Counted from the first letter of the stretch, positions 26,366 to 35,247 are shown. The stretch is DNA of 42,626 nucleotides from Gemmatimonadaceae bacterium (GCA_017881585.1 JADGQS010000011.1:1-42626), one strand, 5' to 3'. Program-made: numbers and translations. The notes: generated by a model not told the origin, from the sequence alone.

Positions 26366-29016
26366 CCAGGTTGGTTCAGGTACCGTACGCGGGGTTGCTC
26401 GACTCCGTGCTCCCGCCGGAATCGGTGGTACGCACGACGCTCGCCAACGGGCTGCGCCTGCTCGTGCGGCGCGACACGAGCGCGCCGGTCGTCGCGATCG
26501 TCACCTACGTCGGAGCCGGCTATTTCGACGAGACCGACGACGAGATCGGCATCGCGCACGTGCTCGAGCACATGTACTTCAAGGGCACGCCCACCCGCGG
26601 CCCGGGTGAGATAGCGCGCGACACGAAGGCGAGCGGCGGCTATCTCAATGCCGGCACGATCTATGACCACACGTACTACTACACGGTGCTGCCATCGAGC
26701 GGGTTCGCGGCAGGGCTGGCGATCCAGGCCGACGCGTACGCGAACTCGCTGATCGACGGCGGCGAACTGTCCCGCGAACTCGAAGTCATCATCGAAGAGG
26801 CCAAGCGCAAGACCGACAGCGCCGGCGCGCTTGCCACCGAAACACTTTTCGAGCTGCTGCACGACAGGCATCGCATCCGGCGCTGGCGCATCGGTCACGA
26901 GGCGGGGCTGCGCACCTTCACGCGCGAGATGGTCGACGGGTTCTACCGCCGGTTCTATCGTCCCTCGAACACCGTCGTCGCGATCGTCGGCGACGTCGAT
27001 CCGGCAGAGGCGCGCGCGCTCGTCGAGCGGCACTATGGCTCGATTCCGGGCGGGACCGTCCATCGCGTGCCGGGTCCCGCGGAACCGCCGCACGTCGATC
27101 CGTCGTTCCGCTACTCCGAGTTTGCGGGCGACATCCAGCAGGCGGAGCTCGTCTTCGGCTGGCGCAGCCCGGCACTGCTGCACGACGACACGCCGCCGCT
27201 CGACCTGCTCGCGGCCGTGCTCGGGTCCGGCCGCGCCTCGCGCCTGTACCGCGCGGTGCGCGAGCGTCGTCTCGCGTCGTCGATCGTGGCGTACGACTAC
27301 ACTCCCGGCGAGATCGGCGTGTTCGTCGTGCACGCGACCGCGCGGCCCGAGCGCGGACGAAGTGCCGCGCACGCCGCGTGGGATCAGATCCGGCGCGCGC
27401 GCGACGGCGAAATCACCTCTGCCGAGGTCGAGCGCGCCCGGCGCGTGCTCGAGGCCCAGTGGCTCCGCCGGTTCGAGTCCATGGGAGGGCAGGCGAACCA
27501 CCTCGCGAGCTGGGAGCTCGCCGGCAACTGGATGCTCGGCGGCGCGTACCTCAATCGCCTGCTGACGTCCGATGCCGACCGCCTGACGGACGTGGCGCGC
27601 CGCTGGCTCGCGCCGGAGCGCGCCGGGCTCGTCGCGTATCGTCCCTCGGGCGCGCCGCCGTTCGCGACGAACGCGGCAGAGATGCGCGACGCCCTGGAAG
27701 GCGAGCGCCTCGAGCCTCTTTCTCCGCTCACGCACCCGGTCCCGCCGACGCCCGTCCATGGTTCGCGGGCGTGGGTCTTCGAGCGCGAGGAGGCCGAGGT
27801 GCGCGTGTTCCGCATGTCCGGGGGCGTTCCCGTGCTGGTGCACCGCCGTCCCGGCGCGCTCGTGCACCTGGGATGGTTCGTGCGCGGCGGCGCGGTGCAC
27901 GAGGCCGCGAACGCGACCGGTCTGACATCGCTCATGACGCGTGTGTCGCTCAAGGGAACGGAGCGCCGCAGCGCGCAGCGCATCGCCGAGGACGCGGAGT
28001 TTCTGGGTGGCGTGCTGTCGACCGCTGCCGCCGCCGACGGATTCCAGTGGACGATCTCGGTGCCGAGGCGCCGTCTCGACGAGGCCGCCGAGCTGCTCGC
28101 CGACGTCGTGCAGCGCCCGTCGTTCAGCGAGGAAGGGCTCGAATCCGAGCGCGCCGTCGCGCTCGCGAGCCTCGCGGCGTTGCGTGACGACATGTATCGC
28201 TGGCCGCTCCGCCTCGCGACGCAAGCGGCGTGGGGTTCGCATCCATACGGCCGGTCGGTGCTCGGCACGGAGGAATCGCTCGCGGCGATGGATTCCGCTG
28301 CGCTGCGCCGCTGGCACGCAAAGGTGGCCGTCGAGGCGCCGGGCGTTCTGGTGTGCGTCGGCGACGTCGGGCCGGACGAGGGCGCATCGCTCGCGACGCG
28401 CTTCTTCAGCGGACTGCGCGCCGCCGACGGTGAAGCCGTGCCGGCACCCGCTTGGCCGACCGGCGTCCTGCAGAACGAAGACCGGCGCGACAAGGCGCAG
28501 AGCGCGCTCGCCATGCTGTTCGAGGGTCCGGCTCGCGATGACGACGCGCGCTTCACCGCCGGCATGATCGCGGGCGTCGCGAGCGGGCTCGGCGGGCGTT
28601 TCTTCGATGAGCTGCGCGATCGCCAGTCGCTCGCGTACACAGTCATGGCGGCACCGCTCGTGCGTCACCGCGCGGGGGCGTTCAGCGCCTACATCGCCAT
28701 GTCGCCCGAAAAGGAAGAGGCGGCCCGCAGCGGCCTGCTCCGCGAGTTCGCCCGCCTGCGCGAGTCGCCCGTCACGGAGCGCGAACTCACGCAGGCCAAG
28801 ACGTACGCGCTCGGCACATGGGCGATCCGTCGGGAGAGCGCGGCGGCCGTGATGGGCGACATCGCCGACGCGTGGCTGTTCGGCCGGTCGCTCTCCGAAC
28901 TTACGGAGTATGAGTCTCGAGTTCGCGCGGTGTCAGCGGCGCAGATGCTCCAGCTGGCGCGTGCTTATTTCGATCCGGAGCGACGCGTGGAAGGAATCGT
29001 GCGCGCGATTCGGTGA
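26362..29016 (+). CDS. M16 family zinc metallopeptidase, two M16 modules in one chain
   Basis: Zinc motif HVLEHMYFKGTPTRGPGEI; ELEVIIEEAKRK; second half inactive-type module. Confidence 0.93.
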   Translation: MTRLVQVPYAGLLDSVLPPESVVRTTLANGLRLLVRRDTSAPVVAIVTYVGAGYFDETDDEIGIAHVLEHMYFKGTPTRGPGEIARDTKASGGYLNAGTIYDHTYYYTVLPSSGFAAGLAIQADAYANSLIDGGELSRELEVIIEEAKRKTDSAGALATETLFELLHDRHRIRRWRIGHEAGLRTFTREMVDGFYRRFYRPSNTVVAIVGDVDPAEARALVERHYGSIPGGTVHRVPGPAEPPHVDPSFRYSEFAGDIQQAELVFGWRSPALLHDDTPPLDLLAAVLGSGRASRLYRAVRERRLASSIVAYDYTPGEIGVFVVHATARPERGRSAAHAAWDQIRRARDGEITSAEVERARRVLEAQWLRRFESMGGQANHLASWELAGNWMLGGAYLNRLLTSDADRLTDVARRWLAPERAGLVAYRPSGAPPFATNAAEMRDALEGERLEPLSPLTHPVPPTPVHGSRAWVFEREEAEVRVFRMSGGVPVLVHRRPGALVHLGWFVRGGAVHEAANATGLTSLMTRVSLKGTERRSAQRIAEDAEFLGGVLSTAAAADGFQWTISVPRRRLDEAAELLADVVQRPSFSEEGLESERAVALASLAALRDDMYRWPLRLATQAAWGSHPYGRSVLGTEESLAAMDSAALRRWHAKVAVEAPGVLVCVGDVGPDEGASLATRFFSGLRAADGEAVPAPAWPTGVLQNEDRRDKAQSALAMLFEGPARDDDARFTAGMIAGVASGLGGRFFDELRDRQSLAYTVMAAPLVRHRAGAFSAYIAMSPEKEEAARSGLLREFARLRESPVTERELTQAKTYALGTWAIRRESAAAVMGDIADAWLFGRSLSELTEYESRVRAVSAAQMLQLARAYFDPERRVEGIVRAIR

Positions 29017-29080
29017 TGAGAATCGAGTTCCGAGACGGTTGCGGGATGCGGGATTTCCAGCAATTGCAGGGTGCAGGTGA

Positions 29081-29167
29081 GGAATGCTCCCGAATTGCAG
29101 GTTGCAGGTGAGGAATGCGGGATGCGGGGTAAGATGAGAGTGGCGAGTTTGGATACGGGATGCGGGG
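29081..29167. repeat. left inverted repeat
   Basis: ggaatgctcccgaattgcaggttgcaggtgaggaatgcgggatgcggggtaagatgagag..tacgggatgcgggg matches the reverse complement of 29691-29780. Confidence 0.9.
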
Positions 29168-29210
29168 AAAGGCTTGTGTTTTGAGGCCATCAGGGTTGCA
29201 TCGTTGACGC

Positions 29211-29675
29211 ATGACCAACTCTTCGGTGCAAGCTTTCAGCGAGTGGGAGAAGGGCGCGGACAAATCGCGCGTCGGTGATCCGCTTTGGAGTGTGCAAGCC
29301 TATCGACTCAGTCTCTTTGCGATCGAGAGCCATACCTTCGATCGGCGCATCAACGCACAGTTCGGTATGGCTGCCGCCCTCGACCAACTCACGCGGGCAA
29401 TCGGATCCATCTCCGCGAACCTCGCGGAGGGCTACTCTCGTTCGTCGGTAGCGGATCGCACGCGATTCTACGGGTACGCCCTCGGATCGACTCGCGAGGC
29501 CATCGCGTGGTACGACACGCTGCAGTTTGAGTTGGGTGACGTCGCCGCAGAGCGTCAGTGCACGCTGATTCAGATTCGCCGACTGCTCCTGACCATGCTC
29601 AAGAGGACGCGCCCGGACGGTCCCGCGCACTCGATGCGCGACTTTCCGAAGCGAACGCCCGACTCTGACAGCTGA
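29211..29675 (+). CDS. four helix bundle protein (S23/IVP-like, TIGR02436-type)
   Basis: WSVQAYRLSLFAIESHTFDRRINAQFGMAAALDQLTRAIGSISANLAEGYSRSSVADRTRFYGYALGSTREAIAWYDTLQFELG; S-I-x-A-N-[LI]-A-E-G motif. Confidence 0.85.
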   Translation: MTNSSVQAFSEWEKGADKSRVGDPLWSVQAYRLSLFAIESHTFDRRINAQFGMAAALDQLTRAIGSISANLAEGYSRSSVADRTRFYGYALGSTREAIAWYDTLQFELGDVAAERQCTLIQIRRLLLTMLKRTRPDGPAHSMRDFPKRTPDSDS

Positions 29676-29690
29676 ACGCCGCGTCTCGCT

Positions 29691-29780
29691 TCTTCCCGCA
29701 TCCCGCATCCGATCTCACTTCTCATCACTTACCCCAGTACCCGCATTCCTCACCTGCAACCTGCAATTTCGGGAGATTCC
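29691..29780. repeat. right inverted repeat
   Basis: cttcccgcatcccgcatccgatctcacttctcatcacttaccccagtacccgcattcctcacctgcaacctgcaatttcgggagattcc. Confidence 0.9.
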
Positions 29781-29788
29781 GAATCCCC

Positions 29789-30514
29789 CTAACGACTCTT
29801 CGCTGGTAGGTACCCTAGCGCGCGATTCAGCCAGCGGCACATGGGCACCAGCCGCGCGAAATCTTTCATCGCCTTGTCCGCAAGCTTCGGCGAGAGCATG
29901 TCGGCATCGCTGTACATGCGGTGCATCGTGAACGAATTGAATCGCAGCCAGCGTTCCGCCGGATGTCCCTCCTCGAACCCGCGCGGCAGCCGCTTGAGCA
30001 GGACTCCATCCTCGTCGTCCACGAGGCCGCCGAATCGCTTCAACACCGCGGGCGCCGTGACCGCGCGCTTCCATCCGGCGAGATCCTCACTGAAGTGCTC
30101 GCGAACCTTCGCGAGCGAGGGACGCGGCGGCATCCAGAGCCCCGCCGCGACCAGCGACGCGTTCGGTTCGAGGTGAACGTAGAATCCCGCGCCGCCGTCG
30201 ATCTCCCTGGCCACGCCGCGGCCCGGCGCGCGATGATAGATCCAGAGCGCCACGTGCGCCTTGTACGGCGACTTGTCGTTCGAGAAGCGCACGTCGCGGT
30301 AGATCCTGAACATCGAGCGCTTCGGGTCGCCGACGAACTCCGGCGCGAGACCGGCAAAGCGCACGTCGAGTTCCTCGATGAGCGCCTTCATCGGATCGGA
30401 GACCTCGCGCACGAACTCCTCGCGCCGCGCCTCGAACCACTCGCGGCGGTTGTTCTTCTTCAGTCCGCGCAGGTACGCGAGCGCCTCGGGTCTGAATCCG
30501 CGGAACGATTGCAT
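29789..30514 (-). CDS. DUF2461 family protein
   Basis: FRPEALAYLRGLKKNNRREWFEARREEFVREVSDPMKALIEEL..PKRSMFRIYRDVRFSNDKSPYKAHVALWIYHR..GAGFYVHLEPNASLVAAGLWMP. Confidence 0.93.
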   Translation of the reverse strand: MQSFRGFRPEALAYLRGLKKNNRREWFEARREEFVREVSDPMKALIEELDVRFAGLAPEFVGDPKRSMFRIYRDVRFSNDKSPYKAHVALWIYHRAPGRGVAREIDGGAGFYVHLEPNASLVAAGLWMPPRPSLAKVREHFSEDLAGWKRAVTAPAVLKRFGGLVDDEDGVLLKRLPRGFEEGHPAERWLRFNSFTMHRMYSDADMLSPKLADKAMKDFARLVPMCRWLNRALGYLPAKSR

Positions 30515-30533
30515 CGTGATCGGGAGGGATTAG

Positions 30534-30556
30534 CGTTTTCTTCGGTCTTCGGTCTC
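30534..30556. repeat. short heptamer repeat (ttctt cggtctt cggtctc)
   Basis: Direct reading; same word as at 18530-18560. Confidence 0.65.
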
Positions 30557-30914
30557 AGCCCCGGTCGAACCGTCCGCTCCGCGCTTCGCCCGCGCCGAGC
30601 TTCCGTGTGAATACGTCAACCGCCTTCTGCGGATCGCGTCCGGCGGGCACGAGCAGGTCGAGCAGCAGTGTCTCGCGCGCGGGAATCGTGTGCACGATGA
30701 CGTGGCCGAGGTCGAGCAGCAGGAGCACGGCGAGTCCGTCGCGCGGAAGCTCGCGCACCATCGGCGGTTCGGCGGTGGAGAGGCCCGCGGCGCCCGCCGC
30801 GGAAAGGAGCAATCCCGAGAGTGCGGCGCCGTCCCGGAGGATCGGCGACGTCACGCCGCGAAAATCCGCGGTGCGGTGCACGAGCGGCGGCGGCCCATGC
30901 GCCTCGACGGCCAT
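30555..30914 (-). CDS. hypothetical protein, possibly S-adenosylmethionine decarboxylase (SpeD)-fold
   Basis: ..LSGLLLSAAGAAGLSTAEPP..LPRDGLAVLLLLDLGHVIVHTIPARETLLLDLLVPAGRDPQKAVDVFTRKLG resembles SpeD ESHLTIHTWPE..DIFTCG..PWKAF. Confidence 0.5.
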   Translation of the reverse strand: MAVEAHGPPPLVHRTADFRGVTSPILRDGAALSGLLLSAAGAAGLSTAEPPMVRELPRDGLAVLLLLDLGHVIVHTIPARETLLLDLLVPAGRDPQKAVDVFTRKLGAGEARSGRFDRG

Positions 30915-30918
30915 CGGC

Positions 30919-32250
30919 TCAGCGCGCCGGCGGCGGCGTGGCGCCGGCGGGCCGCCGCGCAGGCTGCTGGAACACGCGCGTGAGCGAGCGCGCCCCGGTC
31001 GGGCCGACGGAACGAACCGCCGCGATGGCGTCGTCGAGTTCCTCGTCCAGCCGGAACGAGGTGCCCTGCACGGGAATGACGCGAACGTACGTCGGCTGCG
31101 CCGTCGAGCGCACGAGCACCTCGTACGACGCCGCGCCCGGAACGGCCGGCCACGTGAGGTCCCAGTCCTGCCCGCCGCTCACGGTGTCCCGGCGCTGCCG
31201 CGCGCTGTCGGGCGGCGCCGGCGCGGCGGCAAGCGCGGCGACCGTGGCGAGGTTGAGCCTGGCGATATTGGCCGCGTATCCGAAGTTCACGAACTTGAAT
31301 TCGTCGGTCGGGAGGTGCTGCCGCTTGTAGTTCTCGAGGCGCTCGGTGAATCGCAGCGCGGGCGCGCCGATCCGCTGGAACGGCCCGTGATCGCCGCCGC
31401 GTCCGAGACGGTCGAGACGGAAGGTCGGCCTGACCTCGAACTTCGGGAGGTAGACCTGGCCGAGGCCCCACACGTACCGCGCCAGTTCGCCGCTCAGGCC
31501 CGGCACGGAATCCACCGCGTAGATGCGCACGCTCGTCGAGTCCGTCTTTCCGTTCTCCGCGACCACATTCCCGATGATGTCGTCGGTCATTCCGGCGACG
31601 ATCGTCAACCCTGCGTCCTTGAGGCGCTGCGCGAGGTGCGCGGATCCGAGCGTACCCTGTTCCTCGGCGGCATAGAGCGCAAAGACGATCGTTGCGTCGA
31701 GCCCCTTCGGATACCGCTTCGACATCACGCGGGCGAGCTCCATCACCGCCGACGTTCCGCTCCCGTCATCGTCCGCGCCGGGAGCGGTGGAGGTCGAATC
31801 GTTGGTGCTGGTCCTGCATACGCACGAGTCGTAGTGCCCGCCCATCACGATCACGCGCGTGGTGTCGCGCCCGGGCAGCCACGCGAGCACGTTCACGACG
31901 TTCATCGTCACGCGCTGCGGATGTCGCGCGTTCACGATCATCGCGGGGTCGTACTCGACGCGCAGGCAGCCGCTGCACTCGCGGCTGTACGCGCGAAGCT
32001 CGCGATAGAGATACCGCCGCGCCGCGCCGATGCCGCGCGATTCGGAGGCCGTGTCGCTCATCGTGTTCCGCGTGCCGAACGAAACGAGCGCGGAGTCGGT
32101 CTGGCGAATGCGCGCCGGCGAGACCTCGGCGAGCGCGGCGGACAGCGCGGCATCGCGCTTGAGGCCGATGCTGACGTCCGGCGCTTTTTGCGCGGATACC
32201 GGCGCGATCGCGGCCCACGCCATGGCGAACGCGAGAACCCTGCCTGTCAT
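30919..32250 (-). CDS. M28 family peptidase, secreted
   Basis: MTGRVLAFAMAWAAIAPVSAQ signal; VIVMGGHYDS..APGADDDGSGTSAVMELARVM..FALYAAEEQGTLGSAHLAQRL. Confidence 0.88.
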   Translation of the reverse strand: MTGRVLAFAMAWAAIAPVSAQKAPDVSIGLKRDAALSAALAEVSPARIRQTDSALVSFGTRNTMSDTASESRGIGAARRYLYRELRAYSRECSGCLRVEYDPAMIVNARHPQRVTMNVVNVLAWLPGRDTTRVIVMGGHYDSCVCRTSTNDSTSTAPGADDDGSGTSAVMELARVMSKRYPKGLDATIVFALYAAEEQGTLGSAHLAQRLKDAGLTIVAGMTDDIIGNVVAENGKTDSTSVRIYAVDSVPGLSGELARYVWGLGQVYLPKFEVRPTFRLDRLGRGGDHGPFQRIGAPALRFTERLENYKRQHLPTDEFKFVNFGYAANIARLNLATVAALAAAPAPPDSARQRRDTVSGGQDWDLTWPAVPGAASYEVLVRSTAQPTYVRVIPVQGTSFRLDEELDDAIAAVRSVGPTGARSLTRVFQQPARRPAGATPPPAR

Positions 32251-32284
32251 CTGCCGTCCGCCGTCTGTCATCTGTCGTCTTCTA
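32243..32284. repeat. heptamer repeat (ctgtcat ctgccgt ccgccgt ctgtcat ctgtcgt)
   Basis: Direct reading; overlaps the M28 gene 5' end. Confidence 0.85.
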
Positions 32285-32746
32285 AAACATGCTCATCGCG
32301 AGGAACGATCGCAGCGAGTCGTTGGTCGAGCGCAGCCGCATGGAGAGCACGTGCACGCAGCTCCAGAGGACCTTGTAGGCGAGCTCGCGATTGAAGTCGA
32401 GCAGGAGCTCGAAGTCCGAGCGCGCGATCGTGAGGACCTTGGTGCCGCCGTTCGAGATGGCGTCGGTCGAGCGCTCGCTGCGGTCGAACACCGACATCTC
32501 GCCGAACAGCGCGCCGGGCTTGAGCACGGCGAGCGCTTCCTCGCCGCTGCCGGGAATCGTGCGGCTGATGCGCACTTCGCCCTCGACGATCAGGAAGAGC
32601 CGGTTCCCCGGCTCGCCCTCCCGGAACACGTATTCGCCCGACACGAACTCCTGGTTGCGGCAGACTTCCGCAACGCGCGCGAGCTCGCCGTCGTCGAGAT
32701 CCTTGAAGATGGCGACCTTCCGCAGCAGGTCGATCACGTTCGCCAT
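32282..32746 (-). CDS. cyclic nucleotide-binding domain protein
   Basis: LLRKVAIFKDLDDGELARVAEVCRNQEFVSGEYVFREGEPGNRLFLIVEGEVRISR..GEMSVFDRSERSTDAI. Confidence 0.9.
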   Translation of the reverse strand: MANVIDLLRKVAIFKDLDDGELARVAEVCRNQEFVSGEYVFREGEPGNRLFLIVEGEVRISRTIPGSGEEALAVLKPGALFGEMSVFDRSERSTDAISNGGTKVLTIARSDFELLLDFNRELAYKVLWSCVHVLSMRLRSTNDSLRSFLAMSMF

Positions 32747-32842
32747 GGGAACCGTTCGGTCGAAGGAATTGGTGCGTCTCGCGAAGCTAGATGGCACCGT
32801 GCGCGCTGGCAAGCACCGGAGGCTCCGTTAGCTTACGGCCAT

Positions 32843-33370
32843 ATGAAGCGCGAAACGCTGGCGACCCTGCCGAACCTGATCTCGCTCTCTCGGCTGGGCC
32901 TCGCCGCCGCCTTCGTGGTGCTCAAGGGGACGAACGCGCGGCTGCTCGTCATCGCCGCGGCGGGCGCGACCGATTTTCTCGACGGTTATCTCGCGCGCCG
33001 GGGCGGCAGCGCCTCGAAGTGGGGCGCGCTCATCGACCCGATCGCCGACCGGTTCTTCGTCTTCGCCGCCGTCTGCGCGCTGCTGTTCGACGACATGATC
33101 GGCACCTGGCAGTACGCGATCCTGATTTCGCGCGACTTCATGACGGCAATCGGGTTTCTCACCGCGCGCGTCATTCCATGGCTGCGCAGTGTGCGCTTCA
33201 AGTCGCGCATGAGCGGCAAGGTGGTGACGGTGTTCCAGCTCGCCACACTCGTGCTGGTCTTCGTCATGCCGGATCTCGTGAACCCCGCGCTTTGGTTCGT
33301 GGGAATTGCGTCGCTCTATTCGATCGGAGACTACACGCTCGCGCTCTGGCATGCACGCTCACGCGCGTAG
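32843..33370 (+). CDS. CDP-alcohol phosphatidyltransferase family protein
   Basis: TLPNLISLSRLGLAAAFVVL..AAGATDFLDGYLARRGGSASKWGALIDPIADRFFV (DGx2ARx8Gx3Dx3D). Confidence 0.93.
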   Translation: MKRETLATLPNLISLSRLGLAAAFVVLKGTNARLLVIAAAGATDFLDGYLARRGGSASKWGALIDPIADRFFVFAAVCALLFDDMIGTWQYAILISRDFMTAIGFLTARVIPWLRSVRFKSRMSGKVVTVFQLATLVLVFVMPDLVNPALWFVGIASLYSIGDYTLALWHARSRA

Positions 33371-33869
33371 CGACGGCATTCGCCGGGCCATGCGTCTGAC
33401 GGTGTGCACTGCGGCATTCCTTGCGGCACCGGCTCCCGCGCTCGCGCAGCCGGATGCGTTCAAGACGGCCGTGCAGTTCGAGGCGCGCCTCGATGCACTC
33501 GGCGGCCCGCCCGCCGGAGCACAGGTGGGCGTCGGCCTGAATGTCGCCGCGGGCTACTACCTCAGGATCGGCGCGGACGCGGCGGCCGGCGCGTCGTCAC
33601 GCGACGGCGCCGCGGTCGCGAGCGGACGCGTCGACGTCGTGACGCGATACCTGCTGGATCCTTTCCATGAGTTCCGGTGGGGTCCGTACGCGGGCGGGGG
33701 AGTCACCGCGCAGTGGGACCGGCGCGCGAACTGGCGGGGGAACCTGTTGCTGCTCGTCGGCGTCGAGGGGCCCGCCCGTGCGGGTTGGCGCACGTCGGTG
33801 GAACTCGGGCTGGGCGGAGGCGCGCGGCTCGGTGTGGTGCTCCGCCGCGCGCGCTCGAACGGTCGCTAG
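33351..33869 (+). CDS. hypothetical secreted (porin-like?) protein
   Basis: Signal peptide MRLTVCTAAFLAAPAPALAQ; alternating beta-type sequence. Confidence 0.65.
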   Translation: MHAHARSDGIRRAMRLTVCTAAFLAAPAPALAQPDAFKTAVQFEARLDALGGPPAGAQVGVGLNVAAGYYLRIGADAAAGASSRDGAAVASGRVDVVTRYLLDPFHEFRWGPYAGGGVTAQWDRRANWRGNLLLLVGVEGPARAGWRTSVELGLGGGARLGVVLRRARSNGR

Positions 33870-33898
33870 CGCCGACGTGGCGCGTAGCCTCCAGCCAG

Positions 33899-34165
33899 CT
33901 AAGCGCTGACTGCCTGCTGCGCCGTCTTCGCCGGCTGCGCGAACCGCTCACCCAGCGTCCGCAGGTCCGCGAGTTCCACCGCTGAGAGCTCGTGGTAGCG
34001 CTCCGCCATGTAGGCGAGCGTCTCGTCGAACCATTCCTTCTGGTGATCGGGGTGCGAGCCAGCGACCTCGCATCGCATGATATGCTGGAACAGTTCGTCG
34101 CGCGCCTGGTCGAACGGCTTGGGTTTAACCGCGACTCGGCGGGGCTTCGTCTTCTTAATATTCAT
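33899..34165 (-). CDS. hypothetical protein (88 aa)
   Basis: MNIKKTKPRRVAVKPKPFDQARDELFQHIMRCEVAGSHPDHQKEWFDETLAYMAERYHELSAVELADLRTLGERF. Confidence 0.65.
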   Translation of the reverse strand: MNIKKTKPRRVAVKPKPFDQARDELFQHIMRCEVAGSHPDHQKEWFDETLAYMAERYHELSAVELADLRTLGERFAQPAKTAQQAVSA

Positions 34166-34231
34166 TTATTCGCGTTTGAGGGTGAAGCACGTCACTGAAA
34201 GCTAAACGGTCGATGCGGCGGTTCCTATGGG

Positions 34232-34293
34232 TCACCGGTGCCTCACCGGTGCCTCACCGGTGCCTCACCGGTGCCTCACCGGTGCCTCACCGG
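34232..34293. repeat. 5 perfect tandem 11-bp units tgcctcaccgg (34239-34293), forming overlapping CACCGGTG palindromes
   Basis: Direct reading. Confidence 0.93.
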
Positions 34294-34297
34294 TGGG

Positions 34298-35233
34298 TCA
34301 ACCGGCCTGCGTCTCGGGGCCGATCCACTCTCGCAGCAGCGCCGCGAGCGCGGCCGGTGCATCCTCGGGCACGAGCCTCGCCACTCCGGCCATCCGGCGG
34401 TGCTCCGCGCGCGGAAGCCGCGAGGCAAGCATCGCCGGGACGTCCGGCGCTACCCACGAATCGGCGTCGCCTCGCACCACCAGCACGGGCGCGGCGATCT
34501 TCTCCCACGATACGTCCGCCAGCGCCTGATCGTTGATCGCGCGCTCGACCCGCATCAGGTGCCGCACGCCATCGCGGCCGACGAACGGCGCGGCGTATCG
34601 CCCCACCAGCGCCGGCGGCATCGCCTCGGGGCGAGCCACGCTCTTCTCCAGTATCGGCCCGAGCAGCGTCGCCGCGCCGAGCATACCGCGCGAGGCGTCG
34701 AGGAGGTGGCGCGCGGCGAGCCGCTTGAGCTCGCCGAAGTCGTCGCCCCGGAGCGCGGATGGGTCGCTGGGATTGACGAGCACCATCGAGCGCACGCGCG
34801 CCGGGCGGCGCGCCGCCAGCGCAAGCGCCACGGCGCAGCCGAGATCCACCGCGACGACGTCGGCCCGGGCCACGCGCAGCACCGTGAGCGCGCGATCGAG
34901 ATAGTCGGCCTGCGCGCCGACCCCGTAATCCGCCTCGAGCGACCGGTCCGACTCGCCCCACCCGAACAGGTCCGCCGCGAACGCCGTGACGCGGCCGAGC
35001 GGCAGGGCAGGCGCGACGTTGCGCCAGAGAAATCCCGAAGTGCCGAACCCGTGCAGGAGCACCACGGGCCGGTCTCCGAATCCGTATCGCTCGACGTGAA
35101 CCGCGCCCGGTCCGATCGGAATCCGCACGCGTGCAACCTGTCCTCGTGTGCAGTGTACCGCTAGTTTCCAGCGAACGAGAAACTCCCAGAAACGCGCCGG
35201 CGAAAGCCCACCCCGTACGCGGCGCACGATCAT
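34298..35233 (-). CDS. alpha/beta hydrolase
   Basis: RPVVLLHGFGTSGFLWRNVAPALPLGRVTAFAADLFGWGESDRS..AAPVLVVRGDADSWVAPD; start uncertain. Confidence 0.88.
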   Translation of the reverse strand: MIVRRVRGGLSPARFWEFLVRWKLAVHCTRGQVARVRIPIGPGAVHVERYGFGDRPVVLLHGFGTSGFLWRNVAPALPLGRVTAFAADLFGWGESDRSLEADYGVGAQADYLDRALTVLRVARADVVAVDLGCAVALALAARRPARVRSMVLVNPSDPSALRGDDFGELKRLAARHLLDASRGMLGAATLLGPILEKSVARPEAMPPALVGRYAAPFVGRDGVRHLMRVERAINDQALADVSWEKIAAPVLVVRGDADSWVAPDVPAMLASRLPRAEHRRMAGVARLVPEDAPAALAALLREWIGPETQAG

Positions 35234-35247
35234 CGAGAGGAACGCCC

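Larger units (their letters stand above)
29036..29800 (+). mobile_element. candidate mobile/repeat-spreading unit: heptamer-based inverted repeats flanking a four-helix-bundle gene
   Basis: IR-left 29081-29167 and IR-right 29691-29780 are reverse complements over ~85 bp with small indels; single CDS between. Confidence 0.6.

Noticed and set aside
26170-28668. 832-aa minus-strand ORF
   Set aside because: Antisense to the well-supported M16 protease; Arg/His/Ala-rich composition typical of spurious high-GC antisense frames.
26362-29016. Second half of the M16 protease lacking HxxEH as degradation
   Set aside because: M16 proteases normally pair an active and an inactive module.
34213-34536. 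ORFs with PHRCLTGASPV repeats
   Set aside because: Product of the 11-bp tandem repeat read through in three frames; overlaps the 3' end of the alpha/beta hydrolase on the other strand.
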